This document shows, piece by piece, positions 12,570 through 23,241 of a stretch of 64,000 nt of DNA. A program made the translations under genes and the position numbers. The notes beneath the pieces are model-generated. The model saw nothing but the letters and a program-made list of their open reading frames with translations. It was not told the origin of the DNA and searched no databases. Where the stretch lies: positions 186,001-250,000 of the forward strand of contig CAUVYH020000013.1 of the NCBI GenBank assembly GCA_963556065.3, read 5' to 3'. Source of the DNA: JBAXTE01 sp963556065 (GTDB lineage Bacteria; Bacteroidota; Bacteroidia; Bacteroidales; WCHB1-69). How positions within the stretch are numbered: position 1 is the first letter of the stretch; every line of letters starts with the position of its first letter.

Positions 12570-12643
12570 TAGTCCCGTCCAGATTTGAACTGGAGACCCC
12601 TACATTATCAGTGTAGTGCTCTAACCAACTGAGCTACGGGACT
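12570..12643 (-). tRNA. tRNA-Ile (anticodon GAT) in the 16S-23S spacer
   Basis: The 74-nt cloverleaf on the minus strand has acceptor AGTCCCG with CGGGACT, anticodon stem CTACA/TGTAG around the loop CTGATAA (anticodon GAT), T arm CCAGTTCAAATCTGG and discriminator A. Bacteroidota spacers often hold tRNA-Ile plus tRNA-Ala; the rest of this spacer has no tRNA-Ala. Confidence 0.96.
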
Positions 12644-12775
12644 GAATTGCTTTAACCCCTTTCCCTGCTGCTGTTTTCCTACACTGAAGGGTTATATTTT
12701 TTATTTTATGAAGACGATAAAAATAGCGCACAACCTGAACAGTTCCCATATTGCCATGGGGCAAGATTGCTCTCT

Positions 12776-14300
<1,525 letters not shown>

Positions 14301-14448
14301 TAATTAAATCTTAAGTTTTGTCTGGCTAATCTTGTATCTGTTCATGGTTATCTTGTAACCTGGTTATACGCTATTTTCGTCTTCTTCAATATCACAATGA
14401 ACGTCTTGTTATGTTCCCCATCTTTTCTTTTCTGAACGTTTGGGAGTG

Positions 14449-14479
14449 CAAAATTACAACTTTATTTTTAATAACCAAA
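14449..14479 (-). promoter_or_regulatory. rRNA operon promoter, proximal copy
   Basis: On the minus strand: TTTG at 14479-14476, 19 nt, TAATTTTG at 14456-14449. This is a near-perfect Bacteroidota promoter about 150 nt before the 16S gene. It is followed by CACTCCCAAACG, the same start sequence as the distal copy. Confidence 0.8.
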
Positions 14480-14554
14480 TAAAATTTTATTTTTTTTTGA
14501 TTATCTTTGCTGCAACCCCTCAATGAACTCCCCCAAACCTCCCGTTTGGGAGTG

Positions 14555-14585
14555 CAAAGGTAAACAGAAATTTTAATAATCCAAA
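14555..14585 (-). promoter_or_regulatory. rRNA operon promoter, distal copy
   Basis: On the minus strand: TTTG at 14585-14582, 19 nt, TACCTTTG at 14562-14555, then CACTCCCAAACG. Box spacing and start region match the proximal copy 106 nt downstream, so the operon has tandem promoters that look duplicated. Confidence 0.8.
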
Positions 14586-14759
14586 CTCTTTGGAACAATA
14601 TTCCACATGAAATTTAATGTTAATACAACCAAGACATTGATTATTATACATCAACATCAATTGCCCCATTAAAATATTAACTTTTTTTTGCCTTCTGGAA
14701 TTGAATAAATAAGTATTTTTACGCTTTTAAAATCAGATATCACATAATTAAATCTGTTT

Positions 14760-15317
14760 ATGAGTAAATACATTAAAACAATTACCCTTGTATTATTAAT
14801 AGGTATAACTGCAAGTGTAAAATCTCAATCTTTATTTGGCAATGAAGACTATATAGAAAAAAAAGGAACAAAGTTTTCCGGGGGAACACTCAGCTTAATG
14901 TTTGGAACAACTACTTTTTTGGATGTTTCGCCACATTTTGGGTATTATATTACAAACCGATTAAGTGTTGCCGGTGGATTCACTTATGCTTATTATTCCG
15001 ATAAATTATCGTCAAATTATACTTTTGAAGAAAGCATTTATGGAATTCGTGCTTTTTCCAGATTTGATCTGTTTAAGCAATTCTTCGTCCATGCAGAATT
15101 CGAAGGACTGAATATTAAAAATTACCAGTCAACGACCGGAATTAACCTTGATGGTGATCGCAGGTGGCTTTATTCGCCATTAGTTGGCTTTGGGTATAAG
15201 CAATCTTTCAGTGATTTATCTGGGATGTATATCATGATGCTTTGGAATTTTGACGAGACTCTTGATTATCCCTATGGAAATCCAATTCTTCGATTAGGAT
15301 TTGAGTTTGGGTGGTAA
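14760..15317 (+). CDS. Exported beta-barrel-like protein
   Basis: This 185-residue protein begins with a signal peptide (TITLVLLIGITASVKSQ). The rest consists of alternating polar/aromatic strands (GGTLSLMFGTTTFLDVSPHF, YITNRLSVAGGFTYAYY, LVGFGYKQSF) and ends with RLGFEFGW, a terminal aromatic typical of outer-membrane barrels. It resembles small porin-family or OmpW-like proteins of Bacteroidota. The role is unknown. It converges on the BatA-like gene with 5 nt between the stops. Confidence 0.65.
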   Translation: MSKYIKTITLVLLIGITASVKSQSLFGNEDYIEKKGTKFSGGTLSLMFGTTTFLDVSPHFGYYITNRLSVAGGFTYAYYSDKLSSNYTFEESIYGIRAFSRFDLFKQFFVHAEFEGLNIKNYQSTTGINLDGDRRWLYSPLVGFGYKQSFSDLSGMYIMMLWNFDETLDYPYGNPILRLGFEFGW

Positions 15318-15322
15318 ATCGA

Positions 15323-17365
15323 TTATTTCCAGAATTTTATCAAATAAATCTCCATCAGTATTAATAGTAAAGCAACCAAAACCAACCACTTCGTTGTCGA
15401 TGAAGGTGAATTTGGTAACAGTTCCGATTTAGAAAAGCCTTGGTCTAAATTTCTAATCGTAATATTTCTGTATTCCGGTTTATCTACCATCTTTTTAAGG
15501 TTATCCGCAGTAAAAAAATTCATATTCGACTCGAAACGGTTGTAATTAAATGCAACTCCATCGATTACCTTATCACCATCTACAATTTGATAATTTCCCG
15601 GTTCCGAAATTTGGTTTTGCTCGTATAGTTGCACTTCTCCATTGGTAGGAATAATTTGTGGAACGATTTCAACCTTATTATTGATTCCTTTAATTTTCAA
15701 CACATTATCCCCTTTTAATTCAATATCATTCGTTCGAATAACCTCTTGTTGACCGATATAATAATAGAGTTTCTGATGCTGGTAATGAGTGAAAGCCATG
15801 TTAATAAAGGTGGGAACAATTAATGGATGTCGACTGAAATCGCCAAAATAATCACTCGGAGCTATTCCCATCACATAGACCATTCCTTGCGCTAGAGGCG
15901 TTACTCCAAAAATGCAATCGGAATTTTGGAGACGAAACAGTTCCTGAAACATCCCCTTGGTATCCGTAATGGCAAAATGCCGTTTTACAATCGGTAACTC
16001 AGTTCCCATTAGTGAGCCATCAAAAACCTGTTTATATAATGGATGCTGAGTATTGATAAATTGAATTTGAGCATCGGTAGTATCGATCATTCCAATATTA
16101 AGTCCACACTCCTGCCGTAAAAAAGCACCAATCGAGGCATCCAAAACATCTTGCGAAGGCATGGTGATCGCCAGATTCCCTCCTTTTTTTACATATTTAA
16201 CCAGTTCGGATATCGTCCCGGTAGCCAGTTGCGAAGGCTGTGACAAAATAATAAGTTGATATTTAGGTAATTCATCATATTTTAACGACTGCAGATTCTG
16301 TTCTGAATATTGGAAAATGGAATCGGTATGATAGATTGCTTTCAGGTATGGATTTTTAATTTTATCACTGATTTCCAATACATTGATAAAAGAACTGATT
16401 GAAAAGTCAAAATAAAATGAATTATCAAATGAAACCTCTCCCGGATCGTTGATCACGGCTTCGGAATGCATTATTCCCGCTTCATTACACGAAAAATTCA
16501 ACGGAACAGCCACAGAACTATTTGCCGCAACATTAAATATCGCCGATGCTTTCGCCTTTCCATTTATTTTCAAAGAGACCGGAATATTCTCGAAATCCCG
16601 ATTACTGTAATTGCGAACCTGAACAAAAGCCGTCAGATTTTGATTTTGACGGAACACAGGCTCTTCAAACCAGCAGGAATCGATGGCTAAATTGTTCGAA
16701 TTGGAATGAGGCAAAGATATCAAATTAATCTGCAAGGTGGTGTCATTCGAAAACCGGGATAAATCAAACGAAGACACTTGAAAATCAGATAAATAATATA
16801 TGCGCTTGTTCGACTGTTTCACTTGCGAAAACAGGTCTGCAATTCGAGGGTAAATTTCGGAAAACGGTTTGGAAACCCCTCCGACACGAATCTGATCGAG
16901 CTTAACAAAAAAATCATCGCGACTAATTGTGCGAAACTGCTCGGCCGATAAATCATTGGTCAACAAAATAAATTTATCCGACGGAGAATATGCTTTTGCG
17001 ATTTGCCTAGCCGATTCGCGAGCTTCATTAATGAGTAGGTTATCATCTCCTTTTGCACTCATACTAAATGAGTTATCAACAAAGATACAAATCGTGTTCG
17101 AGCTATAAACTTCTTTGTCCTTTGAATCTAAAAAATAAGGATGAGCAAAGGCAAGCACCACAAAGAAAAAAATGAGCATCCTGATGAGAAGCAATATCCA
17201 ACGTTTTACATCCGACTGCCGCTTGGTTTGCATTTGCAAGTTTTCCAAAAAATGAAAATTTGAAAAATAGACTACCTTATAACGCTGAAAATTAAAAAGA
17301 TGAACCATGATTGGCAAAATCAAAGCAAACAGTCCATAAAGAAATTCGGGATGCAGAAAATTCAT
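15323..17365 (-). CDS. BatA-like double-transmembrane VWA protein
   Basis: The 680-residue protein starts with the Bacteroidota BatA N-terminal domain: FLHPEFLYGLFALILPIMVH is the first membrane segment, and a second one (WILLLIRMLIFFFVVLAFA) ends at about residue 75. A von Willebrand A-like region follows with an altered metal site (FVDNSFSMSAKG instead of DxSxS). The middle part holds Ig-like and glutamine-amidotransferase-like stretches. The C-terminus is a final membrane helix (WLVLVALLLILMEIYLI) and a short basic tail. Such proteins belong to the Bat aerotolerance family, but no other bat gene is nearby. Membrane anchored, exact role unknown. Confidence 0.82.
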   Translation of the reverse strand: MNFLHPEFLYGLFALILPIMVHLFNFQRYKVVYFSNFHFLENLQMQTKRQSDVKRWILLLIRMLIFFFVVLAFAHPYFLDSKDKEVYSSNTICIFVDNSFSMSAKGDDNLLINEARESARQIAKAYSPSDKFILLTNDLSAEQFRTISRDDFFVKLDQIRVGGVSKPFSEIYPRIADLFSQVKQSNKRIYYLSDFQVSSFDLSRFSNDTTLQINLISLPHSNSNNLAIDSCWFEEPVFRQNQNLTAFVQVRNYSNRDFENIPVSLKINGKAKASAIFNVAANSSVAVPLNFSCNEAGIMHSEAVINDPGEVSFDNSFYFDFSISSFINVLEISDKIKNPYLKAIYHTDSIFQYSEQNLQSLKYDELPKYQLIILSQPSQLATGTISELVKYVKKGGNLAITMPSQDVLDASIGAFLRQECGLNIGMIDTTDAQIQFINTQHPLYKQVFDGSLMGTELPIVKRHFAITDTKGMFQELFRLQNSDCIFGVTPLAQGMVYVMGIAPSDYFGDFSRHPLIVPTFINMAFTHYQHQKLYYYIGQQEVIRTNDIELKGDNVLKIKGINNKVEIVPQIIPTNGEVQLYEQNQISEPGNYQIVDGDKVIDGVAFNYNRFESNMNFFTADNLKKMVDKPEYRNITIRNLDQGFSKSELLPNSPSSTTKWLVLVALLLILMEIYLIKFWK

Positions 17366-17498
17366 GAGTTAAATATTGATTCGGCCACAAAAATATAAAA
17401 AAATCGATTACGCATTCCGTTAATCCTAATCGATTGATTAAATGATTGCTAAAACAATCGATATCTCTGGATTTTGCCCCGAAACGACAACCTTTTGA

Positions 17499-17530
17499 TT
17501 TGCAGATTTTTAAAAATAATCGTACGTTTG
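17499..17530 (+). promoter_or_regulatory. Promoter of the M16 peptidase gene
   Basis: TTTG at 17499-17502, 20 nt, then TACGTTTG at 17523-17530, ending 22 nt before the ATG at 17553. Both boxes are good. Confidence 0.7.
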
Positions 17531-17552
17531 CAGATTAATTAATAAACGCACA

Positions 17553-18782
17553 ATGATCTACCAATTTCACACATTATCAAACGGTATTCGTATTGCACAC
17601 AAACAGATAAAATCTAACGTCTCACACCTCGGAGTTGCCATAAACAGTGGAACCCGTGATGAACTCGCAAACGAAAGCGGATTGGCGCACTTTATTGAAC
17701 ATACCATTTTTAAAGGGACCACCAAACGCAAATCATTTCAGATATTGGCCCGAATGGAAAATGTAGGTGGCGACTTAAATGCCTATACTACTAAAGAAGA
17801 AACTTATTTTTACGCATCTTTTTTAAAATCCGATTATATCCGCGCTGCCGAATTACTCAGCGATATCCTTATTAACTCCACTTTTCCCGAAAAAGAGCTG
17901 GTTCGCGAGAAGGATGTAGTGATTGAAGAAATTAATTCCTATAAGGATTCTCCTTCGGAACTGATTTACGATGAATTTGAAAATCAATTATTTACAAATC
18001 ATCCACTGGGAAGAAATATTTTGGGCACCATAAAATCGGTTCGCTCGCTTAACCGAAAAATGATTCTGGAATTTATCAATCGAACTTACACCAGCGACCA
18101 ACTCTATATTTCTTCGGTATCCAATCTTTCGTTTGATAAGGTAATCCACATTCTGGAGCTATATTTCGGAACCGCACCCGAACGTAAGCGCGAATATCAA
18201 CGAATTCCCTTTACCGGTTATGAGCCCTCTCACAAAAAAGTGAATATCAACAGCCACCAATCACATAGCCTGCTTGGAATTCCGGCTTATCACCTTTACA
18301 CAGAAAAACGAATTCCTTTTAGCTTGCTTAACAACATCATCGGTGGACCAGGACTCAACACCCGCCTCAATATTGCAATCCGCGAAAAAAATGGACTGGC
18401 GTATTCGGTTGAATCGCAATACTTGCCCATGACCGACACCGGATTATTCACCATTTATATCGGCAGCGACCATCAAACCATGGACAAAGCTATCGCTCTG
18501 ACATACAAGGAGCTAAAGCGAATCAAAGAGAAAAAATTGGGAACCCTTCAGATGTCGAGAGCAAAAAAACAGTTCTTCGGTCAGATTTCATTGATGAACG
18601 AATCAAATCAAAATGAAATGCTCAGCATGGCCAAAAGCGGAATGTACACGAACAAAATAGATACCATGAAAGAAATTTATCAAAAAATAAATGCAATCAC
18701 TGCCAGTGACCTGCTGGAAGTAGCCAACGAAACTTTTGACGAAAACCGGCTAAGCAGCCTTATTTACACAAAAAACAGATAA
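17553..18782 (+). CDS. M16 family zinc peptidase
   Basis: This 409-residue peptidase has the inverted zinc motif HFIEH (about residues 46-50) followed by the distal Glu in KDVVIEEINSYKDSP. GGPGLNTRLNIAIREKNGLAYSV near residue 260 is the conserved Arg/Tyr motif of the second half. The length fits the single-chain bacterial processing-protease-like group (PqqL/YmxG type). No signal peptide is seen, so a cytoplasmic role is likely. A strong promoter precedes it, and the methyltransferase and trmD genes follow closely on the same strand (36 and 7 nt gaps), suggesting one operon. Confidence 0.92.
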   Translation: MIYQFHTLSNGIRIAHKQIKSNVSHLGVAINSGTRDELANESGLAHFIEHTIFKGTTKRKSFQILARMENVGGDLNAYTTKEETYFYASFLKSDYIRAAELLSDILINSTFPEKELVREKDVVIEEINSYKDSPSELIYDEFENQLFTNHPLGRNILGTIKSVRSLNRKMILEFINRTYTSDQLYISSVSNLSFDKVIHILELYFGTAPERKREYQRIPFTGYEPSHKKVNINSHQSHSLLGIPAYHLYTEKRIPFSLLNNIIGGPGLNTRLNIAIREKNGLAYSVESQYLPMTDTGLFTIYIGSDHQTMDKAIALTYKELKRIKEKKLGTLQMSRAKKQFFGQISLMNESNQNEMLSMAKSGMYTNKIDTMKEIYQKINAITASDLLEVANETFDENRLSSLIYTKNR

Positions 18783-18818
18783 TCAACATAAATTAATCTG
18801 AGCAATGTCACAATATTT

Positions 18819-19499
18819 ATGAAAAAAATTAATACGGTAATAAAGTCCATAGATAACATTACTCCATTTGAAATTGAAGAATACTGTATTCATCACTCCA
18901 ATGACGAAAATCCGGTGCTAGCCGAAATTTATCGACAAACTCACCTCTCTCAAGTTTCCCCTCGCATGGCTTCCGGAAATATTCAGGGACAGTTTTTGCA
19001 GTTGTTATGCAAACTTTTTAGGCCGAAAAACGTACTCGAAATCGGCACCTATACGGGATATGCAGCTATCGCAATAGCCTTGGCGATTCCTGAAGATGCC
19101 AAAATCACGACCATAGAAATCAATCCGGAATTGGAAGATTTTGTCCGGGGATATATCCAAAAAGCACAACTGGAACATAAAATTGATTTCATAATTGGCA
19201 ATGCAATGGATTTTTTAGCATCAACTCCTCAAAAATGGGATTTTGTATTTTTAGATGCCAATAAAGAGCATTATATCAAATATTTAGAACTGTTATTACC
19301 CAAAATCAACTCTGGTGGTATTATTATTGCCGACAATGTACTTTGGGGCTGCAAAGTAGTTGCTCAACAAAATTCAGAAAAGATAGACACCGACACCCTC
19401 GCACTGATGCGGTTTAACGATTATGTCCAACAATGCGACGAAATCGAAAACCTGCTTCTCCCCTTACGCGATGGCTTAATGATCATACAAAAAAAATAG
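18819..19499 (+). CDS. SAM-dependent O-methyltransferase (family 3)
   Basis: A class I methyltransferase of 226 residues. VLEIGTYTGYAAIAIA near residue 72 is the SAM-binding motif I, ITTIEINPE is motif II and WDFVFLDANKEHY the metal/substrate motif (Asp near residue 146). GGIIIADNVLWGG-like sequence (IIADNVLWGC) completes the catechol-O-methyltransferase-like signature. The substrate is unknown. It lies between the peptidase and trmD, probably in one operon. Confidence 0.9.
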   Translation: MKKINTVIKSIDNITPFEIEEYCIHHSNDENPVLAEIYRQTHLSQVSPRMASGNIQGQFLQLLCKLFRPKNVLEIGTYTGYAAIAIALAIPEDAKITTIEINPELEDFVRGYIQKAQLEHKIDFIIGNAMDFLASTPQKWDFVFLDANKEHYIKYLELLLPKINSGGIIIADNVLWGCKVVAQQNSEKIDTDTLALMRFNDYVQQCDEIENLLLPLRDGLMIIQKK

Positions 19500-19506
19500 A
19501 GATCCA

Positions 19507-20181
19507 ATGAGAATAGATATATTAACCCTGTTTCCGGAAATGTTTACCGGCCCGTTCAATCACTCGATTATCAAACGGGCCATAGAAAAGAAAAAAGTAG
19601 AAATTCATCTTCACGACATTCGGGATTACTCCCAAAACAAGCACCGCAAAGTGGACGATTATCCGTTCGGGGGGGAAGCAGGAATGGTGATGATGATTGA
19701 ACCCATCGACCTATGTATTGAAAAACTCACGAATGAACGGCACTACGACGAGATTATTTTCATGACTCCCGATGCCGAACTCCTCGATCAGCCGATGGCC
19801 AACACCCTCTCGATGTCCGAAAACCTGATCATTTTATGTGGTCATTACAAGGGGATCGATGAACGGATTCGCACCCATCTCATCACCAAAGAGATATCCA
19901 TCGGCAATTATGTGCTTTCGGGTGGCGAATTAGGTGCCGCCGTCACGGTAGATGCCATTGTTCGTCTTATCCCCGGAGTCCTGTCCGACGAGACTTCGGC
20001 GCTCTCCGATTCATTTCAGAACGATTTGCTCTCTCCGCCAGTTTATACCCGTCCTGCTACGTATAAAGGCTGGGAAGTCCCCCCTATCCTTCTTTCGGGA
20101 AATGCCAAAGAAATAGAAAAATGGAAAACCGAACAGGCGATAGAAAGAACCAAGCAAAGAAGGCCCGATATGATTGACTAA
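19507..20181 (+). CDS. trmD: tRNA (guanine-37-N1)-methyltransferase
   Basis: This enzyme methylates G37 next to the anticodon to keep the reading frame. It has 224 residues. The N-terminus RIDILTLFPEMF, the SPOUT-knot motifs FGGEAGMVMM, LCGHYKGIDERI and IGNYVLSGGELGA, and the C-terminal PPVYTRPATYKGWEVP are diagnostic. It starts 7 nt after the methyltransferase stop. Confidence 0.97.
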   Translation: MRIDILTLFPEMFTGPFNHSIIKRAIEKKKVEIHLHDIRDYSQNKHRKVDDYPFGGEAGMVMMIEPIDLCIEKLTNERHYDEIIFMTPDAELLDQPMANTLSMSENLIILCGHYKGIDERIRTHLITKEISIGNYVLSGGELGAAVTVDAIVRLIPGVLSDETSALSDSFQNDLLSPPVYTRPATYKGWEVPPILLSGNAKEIEKWKTEQAIERTKQRRPDMID

Positions 20182-20352
20182 ACAAATACTCCAATCATTT
20201 AATATTTTTTAGCTTCCAACCTTACTAAATATCAAGTAAATATTTTAGCTTATTTTTTATTTTTTTTAGTTTCGGGCATCAAAATCAATCTATTGTGTGT
20301 CTTTGTATCGAATTTGAAAGTAATATAGGGAAAAACTAAAAAACACAAAGCT

Positions 20353-23046
20353 ATGAATATGCGATTAAAAGCAGTCCTATTAATATTGCTCATTTTTGAA
20401 TTATTCAATATTCAGGGGCAATCTTATAACATGGGCTCAGCTCGTAGAGTAACCGGTTGTGGATTAAACATATACGACTCCGGAGGGTCCGGTGGAAATT
20501 ATGGCATAAATCGTAACGATACTATCACCATATTTTCTAACAGTCCTACCAATCACTTTGTTAAAATAACGATACAATCTTACGATATCAGCAACGACGA
20601 TACATTATTTATTTATAATGATTCAACTGCAAATCCGGCACAGCTGGTTCCAATCGGTTCCTTAAACGTAAACTGGCTTAACAACAGCAACTCAATCATT
20701 GCCGGAAATTGGTCATACACTGCAAATATTACAAATTTATCAGGAGCTATTACCCTTCGTTTTAAAAGTAACGGTAGCAATCAGGGCAACGGCTTCCAGA
20801 TTACCACTTCTTGTAGTATTGCCTGCCAAACGGTTAATAGCCGGATTGATTCGATTTTAACAACTCCTCCAATACACACCGAAGCCGACGGATTCAGGTA
20901 TATTGATTTGTGTCCGGGACAACAAATACATTTTGCCGGCTATTGTAATTATCCTATCAACAATTTATCTTATAATCAGGATGACGACTCCACAACTTTT
21001 GTGTGGCGTCTTAGCGATACCACTTATACAGGGCGCGGACTCACCGAATTCGACCATCACTTTATTGCAGGCAGAGGATACGACATCACGGTGCAAGCTT
21101 TCGACCAACGCGGCTGCGCTAGCTCTACCAGCGACTATGTTAGAGTCCGAACTTCAAGAAATCCAATCACAACAGTCCACACAATGCCTGATATCTGCAC
21201 AGGAGTTCCTTTTAACATTAATGTAGGAACAGAAATCACTTCAGATATTGTTATTACACCCGTAACCAGTTTACAGCAGTCAAGCTTGTCGTTTGACAGT
21301 ACCATGTTTGTTCCAGATGGTCCTAATTGCTCAGGAATGCCTAATTGCTACAACACTTTTGTAACTTTTACTTCATTCCTTCCCGGTCAAATTGTAAGCA
21401 GTGCATCAGATATTCTTTCGGTCTGCTTTACAATGGAACACTCTTTTTTAGGTGATTTACAATTTAAAGTTGTTTGTCCTAATAACCAATCGGTTATAAC
21501 TCATGCTCAGCCTAATGGAGGCAGCTTGTATTTGGGTGTTCCCATTGATGATACCGGAGGTTGCAGTGCGGATCCTGCTTCTCGTGGCGTGGGTTGGAAT
21601 TACTGTTGGAGCGATTACCCTGGATATACATATCACGGAACTTCTCCCAACTATTTGCATCAAGGGCAAACAACAAACTGCGACTCGTCAAACCGGGCTG
21701 CCCATAGCAATTTCTATCATCCTATGAACAGTTTTGCAGGATTGGTAGGTTGCCCGATGAATGGCACATGGTCTCTTGAAATTTGTGACTTGTATGGTAT
21801 TGATGATGGATGGATTTCTCAATGGCAGCTTAATTTAGATCCGTCTCTATTACCCACTCCATGGTCGTACACTGTTGGAATTGACACTGTTACTTGGACA
21901 GAACCATTCATTGGCAGCAATACGGACACTTCCGCAACGGTTATCGCCCCTACAGGGGGGACATATAATTGGGCGTTTACAATTAAAGATGATTTCGGGT
22001 GTGAATTCGACAGCACACTGCATATTACTGTAGTACAAACTCCTGAAAACCATCTTGGCAATGACACTTCTTTTTGCACAAATCAAACGATTACTCTAAC
22101 GGCCGGATTGCCTGCAACTTCATACCTATGGTCCACCGGAGAAACCACTCAGCAAATATTGGCCGATCATACTGACGCATATTGGGTAAAAACCACGAAC
22201 TACAACGGGAATATTTCTTGTATCGACACTGATACCATTCATATCAACCTATTTCCTCAGCCGATTGTCTCGTATGTTGCAAATAACTATAGTTGTGCTC
22301 CTCTTATTGCTCAATTTCAGGATCAGTCAACGCCCACTATAGCTCAGTGGCAGTGGACATTTGGAGATGGAATCGAATCCAATATGCAAAACCCGTCTCA
22401 CAACTATTCCTCTTCAGGGCATTATACTACTTCACTCACCGTTACCACAACAGACGGATGCGTAGCTTCAAGAACCGACACAAACTACATCACGGTTTTT
22501 GAAAACCCGGTTGCCAATTTCGAAGCTTCGACTTATAACACAACAGTTTTAGAGCCATCCGTATATTTTACCGATTTATCAACAAATGCTGCCGCGTGGT
22601 CTTGGAGTTTTGGTGATCATGCCTCTACAGTAGATACCATATCCACACCTAATGCAATACACTCTTTTACAGGAGAAGGAACATATCGGGTACTACTGAC
22701 GGCATATTCCGAATACGGATGTATCGACACCATTACAAAGTTCATTCATGTTGAAGATGTGTTCTATTTTTGGATACCAAACTCATTTACTCCTGATAAA
22801 AATGGGATTAACGAAGTTTTTACACCCGTTGGATTTGCTTTTGATCCCAACAGTTACTCCATGGAAATATTCGATCGCTGGGGACAATTACTATTTACCA
22901 CAACAGATATCTATAACGGGTGGAATGGAAAAGTTAATAATACTGGAGAATTTCTTAAAAGTGGCGATTATATATACATCATCAAAGTGAAAGATCTCTC
23001 CAATAAACCTCACCGATACTATGGCAATGTTTCAATGCTGAGATAA
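20353..23046 (+). CDS. Large secreted PKD-domain protein with T9SS type B sorting domain
   Basis: This 897-residue protein has a signal peptide (LILLIFELFNIQGQS). A CUB-like region covers about residues 25-155. A proprotein-convertase P-like domain follows around 320-485 (CFTMEHSFLGDLQFKVVCP, GTWSLEICDLYGIDDGWIS). A cysteine-rich Ig-like part with YLWSTGETTQQI comes next, then two PKD domains (WQWTFGDG and WSWSFGDH). The last 95 residues are the gliding-motility type sorting domain: IPNSFTPDKNGINEVF, MEIFDRWGQLLF, YNGWNGK and GDYIYIIKVKD. It should be exported by T9SS and carried on or released from the cell surface. The binding target is unknown, but adhesion is plausible. Confidence 0.9.
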   Translation: MNMRLKAVLLILLIFELFNIQGQSYNMGSARRVTGCGLNIYDSGGSGGNYGINRNDTITIFSNSPTNHFVKITIQSYDISNDDTLFIYNDSTANPAQLVPIGSLNVNWLNNSNSIIAGNWSYTANITNLSGAITLRFKSNGSNQGNGFQITTSCSIACQTVNSRIDSILTTPPIHTEADGFRYIDLCPGQQIHFAGYCNYPINNLSYNQDDDSTTFVWRLSDTTYTGRGLTEFDHHFIAGRGYDITVQAFDQRGCASSTSDYVRVRTSRNPITTVHTMPDICTGVPFNINVGTEITSDIVITPVTSLQQSSLSFDSTMFVPDGPNCSGMPNCYNTFVTFTSFLPGQIVSSASDILSVCFTMEHSFLGDLQFKVVCPNNQSVITHAQPNGGSLYLGVPIDDTGGCSADPASRGVGWNYCWSDYPGYTYHGTSPNYLHQGQTTNCDSSNRAAHSNFYHPMNSFAGLVGCPMNGTWSLEICDLYGIDDGWISQWQLNLDPSLLPTPWSYTVGIDTVTWTEPFIGSNTDTSATVIAPTGGTYNWAFTIKDDFGCEFDSTLHITVVQTPENHLGNDTSFCTNQTITLTAGLPATSYLWSTGETTQQILADHTDAYWVKTTNYNGNISCIDTDTIHINLFPQPIVSYVANNYSCAPLIAQFQDQSTPTIAQWQWTFGDGIESNMQNPSHNYSSSGHYTTSLTVTTTDGCVASRTDTNYITVFENPVANFEASTYNTTVLEPSVYFTDLSTNAAAWSWSFGDHASTVDTISTPNAIHSFTGEGTYRVLLTAYSEYGCIDTITKFIHVEDVFYFWIPNSFTPDKNGINEVFTPVGFAFDPNSYSMEIFDRWGQLLFTTTDIYNGWNGKVNNTGEFLKSGDYIYIIKVKDLSNKPHRYYGNVSMLR

Positions 23047-23066
23047 ACTAACCACAATATATTATT

Positions 23067-23109
23067 CAAGCCCTTGTTTGACGACTATCAAATAAGGGCT
23101 TGTTTTTTT
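23067..23109 (+). terminator. Terminator after the PKD-domain gene
   Basis: CAAGCCCTT pairs with AAGGGCTTG, with an inner TTGA/TCAA pairing, then seven T. It separates this gene from the tricorn-type protease. Confidence 0.8.
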
Positions 23110-23241
23110 GCCAACACTATAACCTTAAATTAAACCGACAAAATCGATAGTTTAACGAAAAATCGAACAAATTATAAAATTTTGAATTATGTTTGTAATT
23201 CGTTTCTACATCTGAAATTATTCAACCATTAAATAATAGCA

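Noticed and set aside
14392..14598. 68-codon minus-strand frame
   Set aside because: It covers both rRNA promoters and is best explained as leader DNA.
20300..20352. Promoter of the PKD-domain gene
   Set aside because: I looked for TTTG and TAnnTTTG boxes and found only poor matches.
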